Shown one piece after another: positions 1 to 8,046 of a DNA stretch of 64,000 nucleotides. The stretch's first letter is position 1. Each line of letters begins with the position of its first letter. Both the position numbers and the translations under genes were made by a program. A model generated the notes under the pieces. The model was given only the letters and a program-made list of their open reading frames with translations. It did no database searches and was not told the DNA's origin. This stretch comes from RGIG464 sp045599585. GTDB lineage: Bacteria > Myxococcota_A > Bradymonadia > UBA4248. Location of the stretch: the NCBI GenBank assembly GCA_045599585.1, contig JAZRWH010000187.1, positions 1-64,000 of the forward strand. Reading direction: 5' to 3'.

Positions 1-36
1 TTGTCCACCCCAAATAAACTCTTGCGTTAGGCTCAT
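1..36 (-). CDS. IS3 orfA, first 12 codons (partial)
   Basis: The start of the helix-turn-helix OrfA of IS copy 1, identical to the start of the gene at 23695-24141. The ATG at 36 is preferred over the in-frame ATG at 48 because a GGGAG motif lies five bases before it. The rest lies outside the window, so whether the gene is intact cannot be seen. Confidence 0.8.
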   Translation of the reverse strand, partial: MSLTQEFIWGGQ

Positions 37-139
37 AAAAACTCCCATTGCCTAGTAACAAGGGATGCCCATCGTTTCAAGTGTCCATATCGGAGGGACG
101 CCCCTCAATTGACGTGTCCGATTTTAAGGGGACAGTTTA
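1..139 (-). mobile_element. IS3-family insertion sequence, copy 1 (end only, cut by window edge)
   Basis: These 139 bases are, base for base, the reverse complement of 23592-23730, the left end of the complete IS3-family element at 23592-25355. They carry the terminal inverted repeat, the leader and the first codons of orfA. The body of the element runs leftwards out of the window. Identity stops abruptly after position 139, which helps fix the outer end of the element at the T of TAAACTGTCCCC. Confidence 0.93.
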
Positions 140-224
140 GGGGGACACTTCCCCCTCCACAAAATTCAACCGAAAAACATGTTTGAAAAATGCCACTAAA
201 TTGAAATTCAAACATGCAACGCTC

Positions 225-252
225 AAAAAAAAGCACCCTGTTAAAGGGCGCT
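225..252 (-). terminator. Rho-independent terminator of the lipid kinase gene
   Basis: Read on the minus strand, AGCGCCCT and AGGGTGCT form an 8-bp stem around a 5-base loop, followed directly by a run of eight T. It lies about 45 bases after the stop codon of the minus-strand gene at 297-1304. Confidence 0.85.
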
Positions 253-296
253 AATTCTGTCTGCAAATGCTCTTAAAATTTAGAATTCAATCTGCA

Positions 297-1304
297 CTAT
301 GAAAGTTTGGCCGCAACCTCTGCTTGCACATCGCTTCCCTTAAGCAAGCTGTCGACGCCTGTTTCAGACTTTTCTGTTTTGGCCGGCGCAATGCACTTGG
401 CGCCACGCGGCACAACAAAACGCGTCGCTTGTGGCATAACACAAACTTCAAAATCATTCATTTCAAGCAGCTCCCCATCCATAGAAACGACGAATCCCGC
501 AGGTGCCGTAACATGAACTCTATTTACGCGTTTATAATATATAAAACTCTTGTAATCAGGATTATCCAGATGCTCTCCACGCTGATACGGCCCCATCACT
601 CGAAGAAAACGATACCTCGAAATGCGATCGACAATACAAACATCCAGCATGCCATCGTCATTCCACGACTTGGGCGCGCATCGATACGAACCGCCAACAT
701 ACTGACCATTTGCTATCGTGCATAAACACAATTCGCCCGAAGGATTCATACAATCACCATCTGCTACAACGTTGCATTGATGATGCATCCCCTTGACCAA
801 CGCATACGCTACCGCAGAGGCATACGCATTGCGCCCCCCAATAATCGGCTTGCGTCGAAGCTCTGATATCTTCTGCGCTACGCACGAATCAAAACCAAAA
901 TGCACCGCATTTATGGCATATCGATCACCAACTTTTATTATATCAATCGGTCTTTCATCTCCGTTGATTAAATTAATGATCGAAGCAAATGCCTCCATTC
1001 CGCCATAATACTTTATAAAATCGTTCCCTGATCCGCACGGATAACAACTAATCGACGCTTGCGCATATCCCACAACACCATTCACAACTTCATTCAACGT
1101 TCCATCACCGCCACACGCATATACGCGAACAGGGTCAGGATGCGTTTCTAAATACTTTTTTAGATACTCCGTTGCATCGCCACGCTCCTTGGTTTCATAT
1201 ATTTCCCACGTGACATCTATGCCCGAATTCTCAATTTCTTTTTTGATGTGCTCTGTTGCATTTTCTTTTCCTGCCGCAGGATTTACTATAAATATATGCT
1301 TCAT
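297..1304 (-). CDS. YegS/DgkB-family lipid kinase (diacylglycerol kinase catalytic domain)
   Basis: A 335-residue cytoplasmic kinase of the DAGK_cat family, which phosphorylates diacylglycerol or related lipids with ATP; the exact substrate cannot be told. The N-terminus IFIVNPAAGK and the nucleotide-binding GGDGTLNEVVNG motif (about residues 65-76) are typical, as are CGSGNDF and the C-terminal all-beta lobe with SMDGE. The length is close to the family norm apart from about 30 extra Lys/Glu/Ala-rich residues at the C-terminus. An in-frame ATG at 1310 abuts the GAGAGG ribosome-binding site; ATG 1304 has six bases of spacing and is preferred. It stands alone between an IS end and trmO and has its own terminator. 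Confidence 0.88.
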   Translation of the reverse strand: MKHIFIVNPAAGKENATEHIKKEIENSGIDVTWEIYETKERGDATEYLKKYLETHPDPVRVYACGGDGTLNEVVNGVVGYAQASISCYPCGSGNDFIKYYGGMEAFASIINLINGDERPIDIIKVGDRYAINAVHFGFDSCVAQKISELRRKPIIGGRNAYASAVAYALVKGMHHQCNVVADGDCMNPSGELCLCTIANGQYVGGSYRCAPKSWNDDGMLDVCIVDRISRYRFLRVMGPYQRGEHLDNPDYKSFIYYKRVNRVHVTAPAGFVVSMDGELLEMNDFEVCVMPQATRFVVPRGAKCIAPAKTEKSETGVDSLLKGSDVQAEVAAKLS

Positions 1305-1490
1305 GATCATCCTCTCATTGTATTATAAAATATCTTTTGCTTTTCGCGGCGGCAAAAGACATCTAACCTCGCCCCCAATAACACGAAATGTCGCTTTTTA
1401 CGAAATAAATTTACTTATTTTTCAATAACACAATGCGTTAAACGCGTCATAATATATTATACGATTGATGCATTATATATTACTCTCTGT

Positions 1491-1558
1491 GGGGGAAGTC
1501 TCCCCCTGGGCGGCTATTTCTTTCAGAAATACGCCGCTACCCCCTCTGCCTGCGGCGC
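1491..1558 (+). repeat. Class-1 palindromic intergenic repeat, copy R1 (short form)
   Basis: The element starts with GGGGGAAGTCTCCCCC, which is itself a hairpin, then CGGCTATTTCTTTCAGAAATACGCCG as a second hairpin, then CTACCCCCTCT and a CGCC/GGCG tail. The same ends recur eight more times in the window. The rest of the 1305-1657 gap is AT-rich and holds the upstream region of the lipid kinase; no other feature is visible. Confidence 0.85.
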
Positions 1559-1657
1559 ACCAACCCCTATCTATCGCAAAACCGCTATCACGTGATTCTA
1601 TCAAACCAATGCACAACGAATCACACAATCAAAGCTTGTCTCACGCGTCCTTCGCGC

Positions 1658-2359
1658 TTATAGACAATCTACTGAACAACTCTGATCGATCGAAACAACA
1701 ATCAAACGTTCACCCTCTACGCGAAACTTGACCTCAACACCAGCAAACGGAAATCCATAAATTCTCTCCGGATCATCGTGATACGCTGGACGAGGATCCT
1801 GCGCTAAAACAGCACAAAGCGCCCTATACTGCTCATCATTGAGCTGTGATGCCATACTTCGCTCAAATACAACGTTAAGTTTGTCCCCAAAAACAGCCCC
1901 TGCAAATCCATTTTTGGCCTCTGGATGAGCATCCGTAAAAGACAAATAGGGTTTAATATCATATATCGGTGATCCACTCATTAAGTCTGCACCACAAACG
2001 TGAATCACTGCACCATATTGACGCGTAACCTCAATGCCATTCAATCGCACACAAGACAACCCCAAAGCATTCGGTCTGTAAGGTGAACGCGTAGCAAACA
2101 CCCCCATACGTGTGTTGCCACCTAATCTCGGAGGTCTAACGGTCGGCGACCAAGTTTCGCGATTAGCTTCCGAAAACCCCCAGATCAACCACAAATGAGA
2201 AAATGCTTCTATCCCTCGAAGCGCTTCCTGAACACGATAATCTGGTTCAAAGATAATCGTTGCTTGTAACGCGTCGATCAATCCACTCTGGCGTGGAATC
2301 CCTGCTTTTGTAGGAAAATCAGTACGTATGTGCGCAATTGTCTTAAGCTCTGGAAGCAT
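1658..2359 (-). CDS. trmO: tRNA (N6-threonylcarbamoyladenosine(37)-N6)-methyltransferase TrmO
   Basis: A 233-residue TrmO/TsaA/YaeB-family enzyme that methylates t6A37 in certain tRNAs using S-adenosylmethionine. The opening PELKTIAHIRTDFPTKAGIPRQ, the FSHLWLIWGF block and the signature RPPRLGGNTRMGVFATRSPYRPN (about residues 74-96) are diagnostic. It continues with GLSCVRLNGIE and DLMSGSPIYDIKPY, and the C-terminal DP-RPAY motif with the YGF strand is present. Length and domain order are normal. The neighbouring genes on the same strand are tRNAs, but a terminator at 2571-2601 separates them, so co-transcription is unlikely. Confidence 0.95.
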   Translation of the reverse strand: MLPELKTIAHIRTDFPTKAGIPRQSGLIDALQATIIFEPDYRVQEALRGIEAFSHLWLIWGFSEANRETWSPTVRPPRLGGNTRMGVFATRSPYRPNALGLSCVRLNGIEVTRQYGAVIHVCGADLMSGSPIYDIKPYLSFTDAHPEAKNGFAGAVFGDKLNVVFERSMASQLNDEQYRALCAVLAQDPRPAYHDDPERIYGFPFAGVEVKFRVEGERLIVVSIDQSCSVDCL

Positions 2360-2496
2360 CTTATTCTCTCTATCCTTTCATTCGACACAGCACAACCAGC
2401 CGCTATCTAAGTACAACAAACAACAGATAAAACAGCTCGCTTCTTTCTTAGGTGCAATCAAGTGATAACACTCAACCCCGCTCGCACCCGCAAACA

Positions 2497-2564
2497 GCCC
2501 GGCGTAATTCGCAAAGCGAATAGCCGGGCGCGTGCCGCGTATTGCCACGCAATAGCGGCCGCCC
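2497..2564. repeat. Class-2 bulged hairpin block S1 (two units)
   Basis: Two adjacent hairpins. The first has the clamp GCCCGGC/GCCGGGC around TAATTCGC-aaa-GCGAATA; the second has GCCGC/GCGGC around TATTGC-cac-GCAATA. In both, the side reading into TATT carries one extra unpaired G between clamp and stem. The block lies just beyond the terminator of the tRNA-Asp operon. Confidence 0.8.
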
Positions 2565-2570
2565 AAAAAC

Positions 2571-2601
2571 AAAAAAAGCCGCAATTCAAAGAATTGCGGC
2601 T
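2571..2601 (-). terminator. Rho-independent terminator of the tRNA-Val/tRNA-Asp operon
   Basis: On the minus strand AGCCGCAATTC pairs with GAATTGCGGCT across a 3-base loop (11-bp perfect stem), followed by seven T. It begins two bases after the 3' end of the last tRNA-Asp gene. Confidence 0.95.
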
Positions 2602-2603
2602 AA

Positions 2604-2677
2604 CGAGGCGGAAGGGGCTCGAACCCTCGACCTACGGCGTGACAGGCCGTTGTTGTAACCAACTCAACTACCACCCC
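2604..2677 (-). tRNA. tRNA-Asp(GUC), array copy 1 (promoter-distal)
   Basis: A 74-base cloverleaf: acceptor GGGGTGG/CCGCCTC with one G-U and one U-G pair, D stem GTTG/CAAC, anticodon stem ACGGC/GCCGT with loop CTGTCAC (anticodon GUC), T loop TTCGAGC, discriminator G. CCA is not encoded. It is the last gene of a nine-tRNA transcript read leftwards. Confidence 0.96.
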
Positions 2678-2706
2678 AAATGAGGATATTTATGAACATG
2701 AATGGA

Positions 2707-2780
2707 CGAGGCGGAAGGGGCTCGAACCCTCGACCTACGGCGTGACAGGCCGTTGTTGTAACCAACTCAACTACCACCCC
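2707..2780 (-). tRNA. tRNA-Asp(GUC), array copy 2
   Basis: Same sequence as copy 1 over all 74 bases, anticodon GUC, no encoded CCA. A 29-base AT-rich spacer separates it from copy 1. Confidence 0.96.
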
Positions 2781-2806
2781 AAATAAGATTGGAAAGTTAA
2801 AGAAAA

Positions 2807-2880
2807 CGAGGCGGAAGGGGCTCGAACCCTCGACCTACGGCGTGACAGGCCGTTGTTGTAACCAACTCAACTACCACCCC
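2807..2880 (-). tRNA. tRNA-Asp(GUC), array copy 3
   Basis: Same sequence as the other copies over all 74 bases, anticodon GUC, no encoded CCA. The spacer to copy 2 is 26 bases. Confidence 0.96.
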
Positions 2881-2905
2881 AACTTAATCCTGAATCGCAC
2901 ACCAA

Positions 2906-2979
2906 CGAGGCGGAAGGGGCTCGAACCCTCGACCTACGGCGTGACAGGCCGTTGTTGTAACCAACTCAACTACCACCCC
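2906..2979 (-). tRNA. tRNA-Asp(GUC), array copy 4
   Basis: Same sequence as the other copies, anticodon GUC. The bases just outside its 3' end (ACACCAA on the plus strand) match those of copy 7, and those outside its 5' end (ACATCGGTG) also match copy 7, a trace of duplication within the array. Confidence 0.96.
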
Positions 2980-3004
2980 ACATCGGTGGACTCTTCAAAA
3001 TTAA

Positions 3005-3078
3005 CGAGGCGGAAGGGGCTCGAACCCTCGACCTACGGCGTGACAGGCCGTTGTTGTAACCAACTCAACTACCACCCC
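3005..3078 (-). tRNA. tRNA-Asp(GUC), array copy 5
   Basis: Same sequence as the other copies over all 74 bases, anticodon GUC, no encoded CCA. Confidence 0.96.
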
Positions 3079-3101
3079 AAATTTGGGAAACTTTTTTTGA
3101 A

Positions 3102-3175
3102 CGAGGCGGAAGGGGCTCGAACCCTCGACCTACGGCGTGACAGGCCGTTGTTGTAACCAACTCAACTACCACCCC
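3102..3175 (-). tRNA. tRNA-Asp(GUC), array copy 6
   Basis: Same sequence as the other copies over all 74 bases, anticodon GUC. The spacer to copy 5 is 23 bases, the shortest in the array. Confidence 0.96.
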
Positions 3176-3204
3176 ATTCTATAAGATATTCTCTCATACA
3201 CCAA

Positions 3205-3278
3205 CGAGGCGGAAGGGGCTCGAACCCTCGACCTACGGCGTGACAGGCCGTTGTTGTAACCAACTCAACTACCACCCC
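3205..3278 (-). tRNA. tRNA-Asp(GUC), array copy 7
   Basis: Same sequence as the other copies, anticodon GUC. Its immediate flanks resemble those of copy 4. Confidence 0.96.
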
Positions 3279-3303
3279 ACATCGGTGTATAAGAAATATC
3301 TAA

Positions 3304-3377
3304 CGAGGCGGAAGGGGCTCGAACCCTCGACCTACGGCGTGACAGGCCGTTGTTGTAACCAACTCAACTACCACCCC
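3304..3377 (-). tRNA. tRNA-Asp(GUC), array copy 8 (promoter-proximal)
   Basis: Same sequence as the other copies, anticodon GUC. It follows tRNA-Val in the direction of transcription after a 50-base spacer, the longest in the cluster. Confidence 0.96.
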
Positions 3378-3427
3378 ATTGCTATTTCTTTAACTCTCTG
3401 CTCTTATTCATCTTTCATAAAGATCCA

Positions 3428-3499
3428 TGGGCACAGCAGGGTTTGAACCTGCGACCCTCGCCTTGTAAGGGCGATGCTCTCCCGCTGAGCTATATGCCC
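3428..3499 (-). tRNA. tRNA-Val(UAC)
   Basis: A 72-base cloverleaf: acceptor GGGCATA/TGTGCCC, D stem GCTC/GAGC, anticodon stem TCGCC/GGCGA with loop CTTACAA (anticodon UAC), T stem GCAGG/CCTGC with loop TTCAAAC, discriminator A. CCA is not encoded. It is the first gene of the transcript that continues into the eight tRNA-Asp genes. Confidence 0.96.
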
Positions 3500-3981
3500 G
3501 GGTTGCTTTCTGACTCTCAACTTTCGCTCAAGTCATTCGGCGAGTGCGGCTTTTACGCGGATTGTTATGCCCGGTCAAGAAGTTTTTTTCACTCGATGGA
3601 TTTTTTTCGCTTGCCGAGTGGGCACTCCCTCTCTCACCTCGAACTCAATCGTCCGCAAACTCACTCCATTCGCCCATTTGCGCTCGTTCCAGCCTCAAAA
3701 ACAACACATCCATATCTAAACCGATCCTTCAAAACCATTTTACCGTCACGCTATCCATTCCTACTAGGCTCCGCATTTTGACATGCACCAACGCACGCTT
3801 TTTCGACGCTCTCAACCTTCCTACATCCCCCATCACCTCACTTGCAGTTCTACACTAGCGCCACCCATATCATCGGTACCCCTTCTTTTCGCCATTACTA
3901 CGTCCTCGCGCTAGACTCCCTGCTGGTGGGCGCCCCATACAGCGCCGTCAAAGACTTATCACTAGAAAATGGATTGAAAAG
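3500..3981. other. 482-base gap between the divergent tRNA operon and namZ
   Basis: No supported gene: the open frames are short and match nothing I recognise. The tRNA operon promoter must lie at the left end of this stretch and that of namZ at the right end, but I see no clear -35/-10 pair. None of the window's repeat units occurs here. Confidence 0.6.
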
Positions 3982-5160
3982 ATGATTCCCGCGCTCGAAC
4001 GCTTACTAAATGACGATTCTCTCATCGAAACTCTTAAACACAAAAAGCTCGGCATTCTATGTCACGCTGCCAGCACCCTTAATTCGAGCGAACACATCCT
4101 TGATGCTCTAAGAGCGAAAGGCATACAGTTTGCCAGAATATTTGCACCAGAACACGGTCTTTGGGGCGCAGCACAAGATATGGAAGGCGTAAATGATAAT
4201 TTCGACGAAATCGTACAAGCGCCTATCACGAGTTTATATGGTCACGCCCTCGAAACGCTTTCCCCCGCAGATGCTACACTTGCAGACCTCGATGCTGTTC
4301 TAATTGATATTCAAGATGTAGGCGCTCGTTATTATACTTTTGTTTATACAGCTTGGATGCTCGCACGCGCTGCCCTCACCCATGGCGCTTCGGTATGGTT
4401 CATCGATCGCCCCAATCCCATTAATGCAAATGACATCGAAGGTAATTTAATCGATTCCAATTATCATTCTTTTGTGGGCATGCGAAGCGTCATGACACGT
4501 CATGGCATGACCGCAGCCGAACTTGTAAGAATGTGGTTGGAAGAAGACAACACCCCCGGTCGCGAAAACTTTTTCCCCATTCTTATGAAAGATTACGACC
4601 GTAAATCTTATTATAATGATACAGGCGCGCTTTGGCTCATGCCGTCACCCAATATGCCTACCATCGATACGGCTGTGATCTACCCAGGCATGTGCCTGAT
4701 CGAAGGAACAAATCTCTCCGAAGGCCGTGGTACAACGCGTCCTTTCGAGTATTTTGGCGCACCTTGGGTCAACGCACGCGCTTCACACGAAGCACTCAAA
4801 GCACTCGCCCTGCCTGGCGTCATTTTTCGACCTATAGATTTTAAACCGATGTTCCAAAAATGCGCCGGACAGCTTTGCCACGGCCTCGAAATGCACGTCA
4901 CCGACCGAAATGCATTTAAACCACTTCTCACCGGCGTCGCCGTCTTGAGCGTTATGCACGCGCTCCACGACGCTTTCGCCTGGCGCACCCAAACCTACGA
5001 ATTTGTCCAAGACAAACTCGCCATCGACCTTCTGTTCGGCAATGATCGCGTCCGCAAACAAATCGAATCTCAACAAAATCCTTACCTCATTCTCGAACAA
5101 ATGCACGAAGAATCTGCAAATTGGCGTTCACATCGCGAAACATTCTTACTCTACAAATAG
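3982..5160 (+). CDS. namZ: NamZ-type exo-beta-N-acetylmuramidase (DUF1343, GH171)
   Basis: A 392-residue protein of the DUF1343 family, whose characterised member NamZ removes terminal N-acetylmuramic acid from peptidoglycan fragments. Family motifs appear in order: KLGILCHAAS near the N-terminus, the FAPEHGLWGA block, SLYG, DIQDVGARYYTFVYT (about 112-126), DRPNPI, LMPSPNMPT, YPGMCLIEGTNLSEGRGTT and PFE. Length is normal for the catalytic part. There is no signal peptide, and no in-frame start just upstream would add one, whereas many homologues are exported. Here it may act on cytoplasmic muropeptides in wall recycling (inference). It starts about 480 bases from the tRNA operon and appears monocistronic. 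Confidence 0.88.
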   Translation: MIPALERLLNDDSLIETLKHKKLGILCHAASTLNSSEHILDALRAKGIQFARIFAPEHGLWGAAQDMEGVNDNFDEIVQAPITSLYGHALETLSPADATLADLDAVLIDIQDVGARYYTFVYTAWMLARAALTHGASVWFIDRPNPINANDIEGNLIDSNYHSFVGMRSVMTRHGMTAAELVRMWLEEDNTPGRENFFPILMKDYDRKSYYNDTGALWLMPSPNMPTIDTAVIYPGMCLIEGTNLSEGRGTTRPFEYFGAPWVNARASHEALKALALPGVIFRPIDFKPMFQKCAGQLCHGLEMHVTDRNAFKPLLTGVAVLSVMHALHDAFAWRTQTYEFVQDKLAIDLLFGNDRVRKQIESQQNPYLILEQMHEESANWRSHRETFLLYK

Positions 5161-5193
5161 TTTCTTGAAGAATTCATTGTAATTTTATTTAAA

Positions 5194-5264
5194 GGGGGGA
5201 AGCGTCCCCCTGAGCGGCTATTTGCTTCGCAAATACGCCGCTACCCCCTCTAAGCCTGCGGCGC
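5194..5264 (+). repeat. Class-1 palindromic intergenic repeat, copy R2 (short form)
   Basis: The hairpin GGGGGAAGCGTCCCCC is followed by GCGGCTATTTGCTTCGCAAATACGCCGC, CTACCCCCTCT and a CCTGCGG tail. The central hairpin has a GCGGC/GCCGC clamp with an extra C after AATA. It lies 34 bases after the namZ stop codon. Confidence 0.87.
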
Positions 5265-5311
5265 TCAAACGTGACGCTTAGCAAAACACCTAGCTTCACA
5301 AAACAACACCC

Positions 5312-5356
5312 CTAACATCTGATGAATGCTTTCAGGATAAACTCACCAGATGTTAG
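5312..5356. repeat. Inverted repeat downstream of namZ
   Basis: CTAACATCTG and CAGATGTTAG are perfect 10-base arms separated by 25 bases. No T-run follows, so it is not a standard terminator. It could stabilise a 3' end. Confidence 0.5.
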
Positions 5357-5504
5357 GCGCTACTACCGAATAATATAGTTTAGTTTAGTTTAATTTACAA
5401 TATAACTCATTGCTATCCCACAACATATTTTCATTAACTGCAATGAAATGCACTCGTTATAGTATTTTATATTTTGGTTATTCTCACTCTGTCCTGCGGA
5501 CGGC

Positions 5505-5538
5505 CCAAAGGGGCGTCATATCGCGGACGCCCCTTTGG
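5505..5538. repeat. Perfect 13-bp hairpin, unit not seen elsewhere in the window
   Basis: CCAAAGGGGCGTC pairs perfectly with GACGCCCCTTTGG around the loop ATATCGCG. A second GC-rich inverted repeat, GCGGGCGCG/CGCGCCCGC, follows at 5615-5655. Neither has the TATT/AATA feature of the class-1 and class-2 repeats. The remaining sequence up to 5792 has no gene that I can support. Confidence 0.6.
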
Positions 5539-5792
5539 AATCCCCACGCGCTTTTATCGCGCAGCAGACCAAAAGTGTGTGCAGGTAACGGAGATGAATT
5601 TAATTCGTTCATCGGCGGGCGCGAACTTGACTTCGTCTTCAACATGCGCGCCCGCTAGCCCGGTGCGCCCGCAGCTTGCCTTCGGCTTCGCGACGCGTGC
5701 GATTTAACAGTAATCTTAAGTCTTTTTCATGTTTAGAAACGAGTATTTCATAAAACTAAGCGGGACAACAGTGATTCTAATTAAATCATATA

Positions 5793-7886
5793 TTAATCAT
5801 TACAATTTCCATCAAAACAGCGCGTAATGCGAATTGCACCATTACCTTGGTGGCCTTGTTCGGTTTCTTCTCTATCACTACTATCCCAGGGAACTGCTTT
5901 TGGAAATTCTTTATCATTTAAATCTTTATAGGAAAAAGTTTGAGCATCTGTTATTATATATTTTTTTTCAGAACCTGAAACAAAGCACTGACCTACTATT
6001 TCAGGAATACAACCACTATCATTCCATTCACAATTAAATTCTGCCATAATACAACTAATATCCTCGCCATCACATGCAGACGTACAATTATTATAAACTA
6101 AATTATTCCATACTTTAAACAAAGCATACACCCAATTTGCATAATCCGAATTAAATTCCACATTATTACCAAACAAACTATTTTGAATTAAATCAATATA
6201 ATATTCATTTAATACAAATCCAGATCCACCGCCGCCACCGGCCGACGATCCATGGCCAGCATAGCCACCAAACCAGCCACCGCCGCCACCGCCGCCACTG
6301 TAATAACTATCAGAGCGAGTTATATACCCCCCACCTTTACCAAAACCATTACCACTACTAATTTTCCCTCCTATACCATCATTATTATTTTGGTTTACCC
6401 CCTTTCCATCTCCTCCACTTGTGCCGCCACCGACCCCACCAGAACCATTAAGATATCCATTACTCCCCCCATAATCTGCGCCACCGCCGCCACCAGCTAC
6501 AATAATGCGATTATATAATTCATATCCATCTATACGAATGTCAGATGCACCACCACCGCCACCGGCATATTTATTGTTTGAAGAATACCCGTTACCGCCA
6601 CCATTGCATCCCCCCCCAGCGTAGTCCCCCAATTCAGCTCTCTTTCCTTCAGTACCATAATACAAATACAGCTTTGTTTCTTGCCCCAACAATATCGTGC
6701 ATGTTGAATAGCCTCCTTTTCCGCCCACATATTCATCTGTATTTTTTGTATAATAGCTATACCCAGAAGCACCCCATACCTCGAGCTTATATTTTCCTGC
6801 CGGCACAGTTACTTGACTGCCACACTCTGAACTATCTGATAAATTATCTATATCCGAAACAGCTTTTTGATTTTGATGTAAATCCCTACGATTATCTACA
6901 TTAAATACAACATGATTCAACGCATCGTTTAAAACAGTTAGACGCAACTCTTTTATATTCTGGTTGTTTAATCTATATTTTATTATAGTAATTTCATCAT
7001 TACCAATATTTTTAAAAGACTCTGCATTAATATTGATACTAAAAGACCAATCATCCAACATGTTTTGTGTAATATCGTAATGAACTTCCAATGCCTTTTC
7101 ATCATCAACAAAGAAAATATGATTCTTATCGCTAAAGCTAAGGTCAAGCGTATTCGTTCCCTGTAACTTTGTGCTGAAAGTGCATTTTATTGTGCGCTCT
7201 TCTCCTGGAACAATCATATCCTTTTTATTTTTATCCCACTTATTTTCTAAATCAACCAGAGAGCATTCCACATCCGGATTGTAATTATTATTTTCTCGTT
7301 CTATCGTAATTGTTCGTGTAATTATTAGAGATTTAGATGCGTCACAACCATTATAACTGAGCTCAATTATTAAATTCAAAGATTCCATATTTAAGTCATC
7401 AATAAAGCCATCTGTAACAGTTATGTTCAATTTTGGAAATTCTCCTTTTTCACAATCGGCTGTTTTTACTAGAATGGGCTTATTATCAAGCTCCACATAT
7501 TTACTAACATCTTTTGAAACAATTCTTGCATTTATATAAAAGTCTTCAACCGGACAACTGCGCAACCCAAGTTCTATAGAATACTCTTTTTGATATTTAT
7601 TATCTGCAGTTTTTACTATCGAAATTTTATCAGCAGAATCTTGTTTCAACGCAATAACACACTTATCAGAATTAGTAGGGTCGTTATTACCCGGCTCATT
7701 GTTGCTTGGGTTGTTATTACCCGGCTCATTGTTGCTTGGGTCGTTATTACCTGGTTTGTCAATGCCTGGCTCAAAATACTCGCCTTCGACATCTTCAACG
7801 TCATATTCACAACCAGACATTGCAAAGAGTAGACAAGAACAAATAGCTAACTTCAAACAGTGTTTATATTTGTAAGAATACTTCAT
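5793..7886 (-). CDS. Large lipoprotein with ALK/LTK-type glycine-rich domain (paralogue A)
   Basis: A 697-residue protein of unknown function. It has a lipoprotein signal peptide ending in the lipobox MSGC and then an Asn/Pro linker (GNNDPSNNEP units). About 270 residues of extracellular beta-type sequence follow. A glycine-rich region fills roughly residues 355-590, opening with VTVPAGKYKLEVWGASG and containing GGGGGASDIRIDG, RIIVAGGGGGA and GGGGGSGFVLN. These match the ALK_LTK_GRD-like 'glycine-rich protein' family. A Cys-rich stretch and the ending GHQGNGAIRITR close the protein. Codons and flanks are much more AT-rich than the neighbours. It is placed tail-to-head with a paralogue at 8130-10298. 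The likely location is the outer membrane, facing outward (inference). GAGGAA before ATG supports the start. Confidence 0.8.
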   Translation of the reverse strand: MKYSYKYKHCLKLAICSCLLFAMSGCEYDVEDVEGEYFEPGIDKPGNNDPSNNEPGNNNPSNNEPGNNDPTNSDKCVIALKQDSADKISIVKTADNKYQKEYSIELGLRSCPVEDFYINARIVSKDVSKYVELDNKPILVKTADCEKGEFPKLNITVTDGFIDDLNMESLNLIIELSYNGCDASKSLIITRTITIERENNNYNPDVECSLVDLENKWDKNKKDMIVPGEERTIKCTFSTKLQGTNTLDLSFSDKNHIFFVDDEKALEVHYDITQNMLDDWSFSININAESFKNIGNDEITIIKYRLNNQNIKELRLTVLNDALNHVVFNVDNRRDLHQNQKAVSDIDNLSDSSECGSQVTVPAGKYKLEVWGASGYSYYTKNTDEYVGGKGGYSTCTILLGQETKLYLYYGTEGKRAELGDYAGGGCNGGGNGYSSNNKYAGGGGGASDIRIDGYELYNRIIVAGGGGGADYGGSNGYLNGSGGVGGGTSGGDGKGVNQNNNDGIGGKISSGNGFGKGGGYITRSDSYYSGGGGGGGWFGGYAGHGSSAGGGGGSGFVLNEYYIDLIQNSLFGNNVEFNSDYANWVYALFKVWNNLVYNNCTSACDGEDISCIMAEFNCEWNDSGCIPEIVGQCFVSGSEKKYIITDAQTFSYKDLNDKEFPKAVPWDSSDREETEQGHQGNGAIRITRCFDGNCND
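7681..7755 (-). repeat. 30-bp tandem repeat encoding the Asn/Pro linker
   Basis: Two 30-base units (7681-7710 and 7711-7740) differ at one base, and a third partial unit follows. They encode the ten-residue NNEPGNNDPS-type repeat of the lipoprotein linker. In-frame tandem units like these can change copy number. Confidence 0.85.
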
Positions 7887-8046
7887 CTTATTCCTCGTAT
7901 CGCTTTACGAATTTTGTAAGCTGTGCAATAGCTACGTGCTACAACAAGCACAATATAGCAAAATCTCTCAGCTTAAAAAAGGCTATTCCATCCCTAACCT
8001 TTCTTAATCGTCCTATCCCTAAGCAGCCATTGCTGTGCGTCCGCCA

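Noticed and set aside
2604..3377. CRISPR array (regular repeats with different spacers)
   Set aside because: The 74-base repeats fold as tRNA-Asp and the spacers are AT-rich leftovers of unequal length; no cas genes are near.
2462..3446. Open frames across the tRNA-Asp array that repeat TRRKGLEPSTYGV-type peptides
   Set aside because: They are read through the complement of tRNA genes; the repeating peptide mirrors the tRNA sequence. No ribosome-binding sites.
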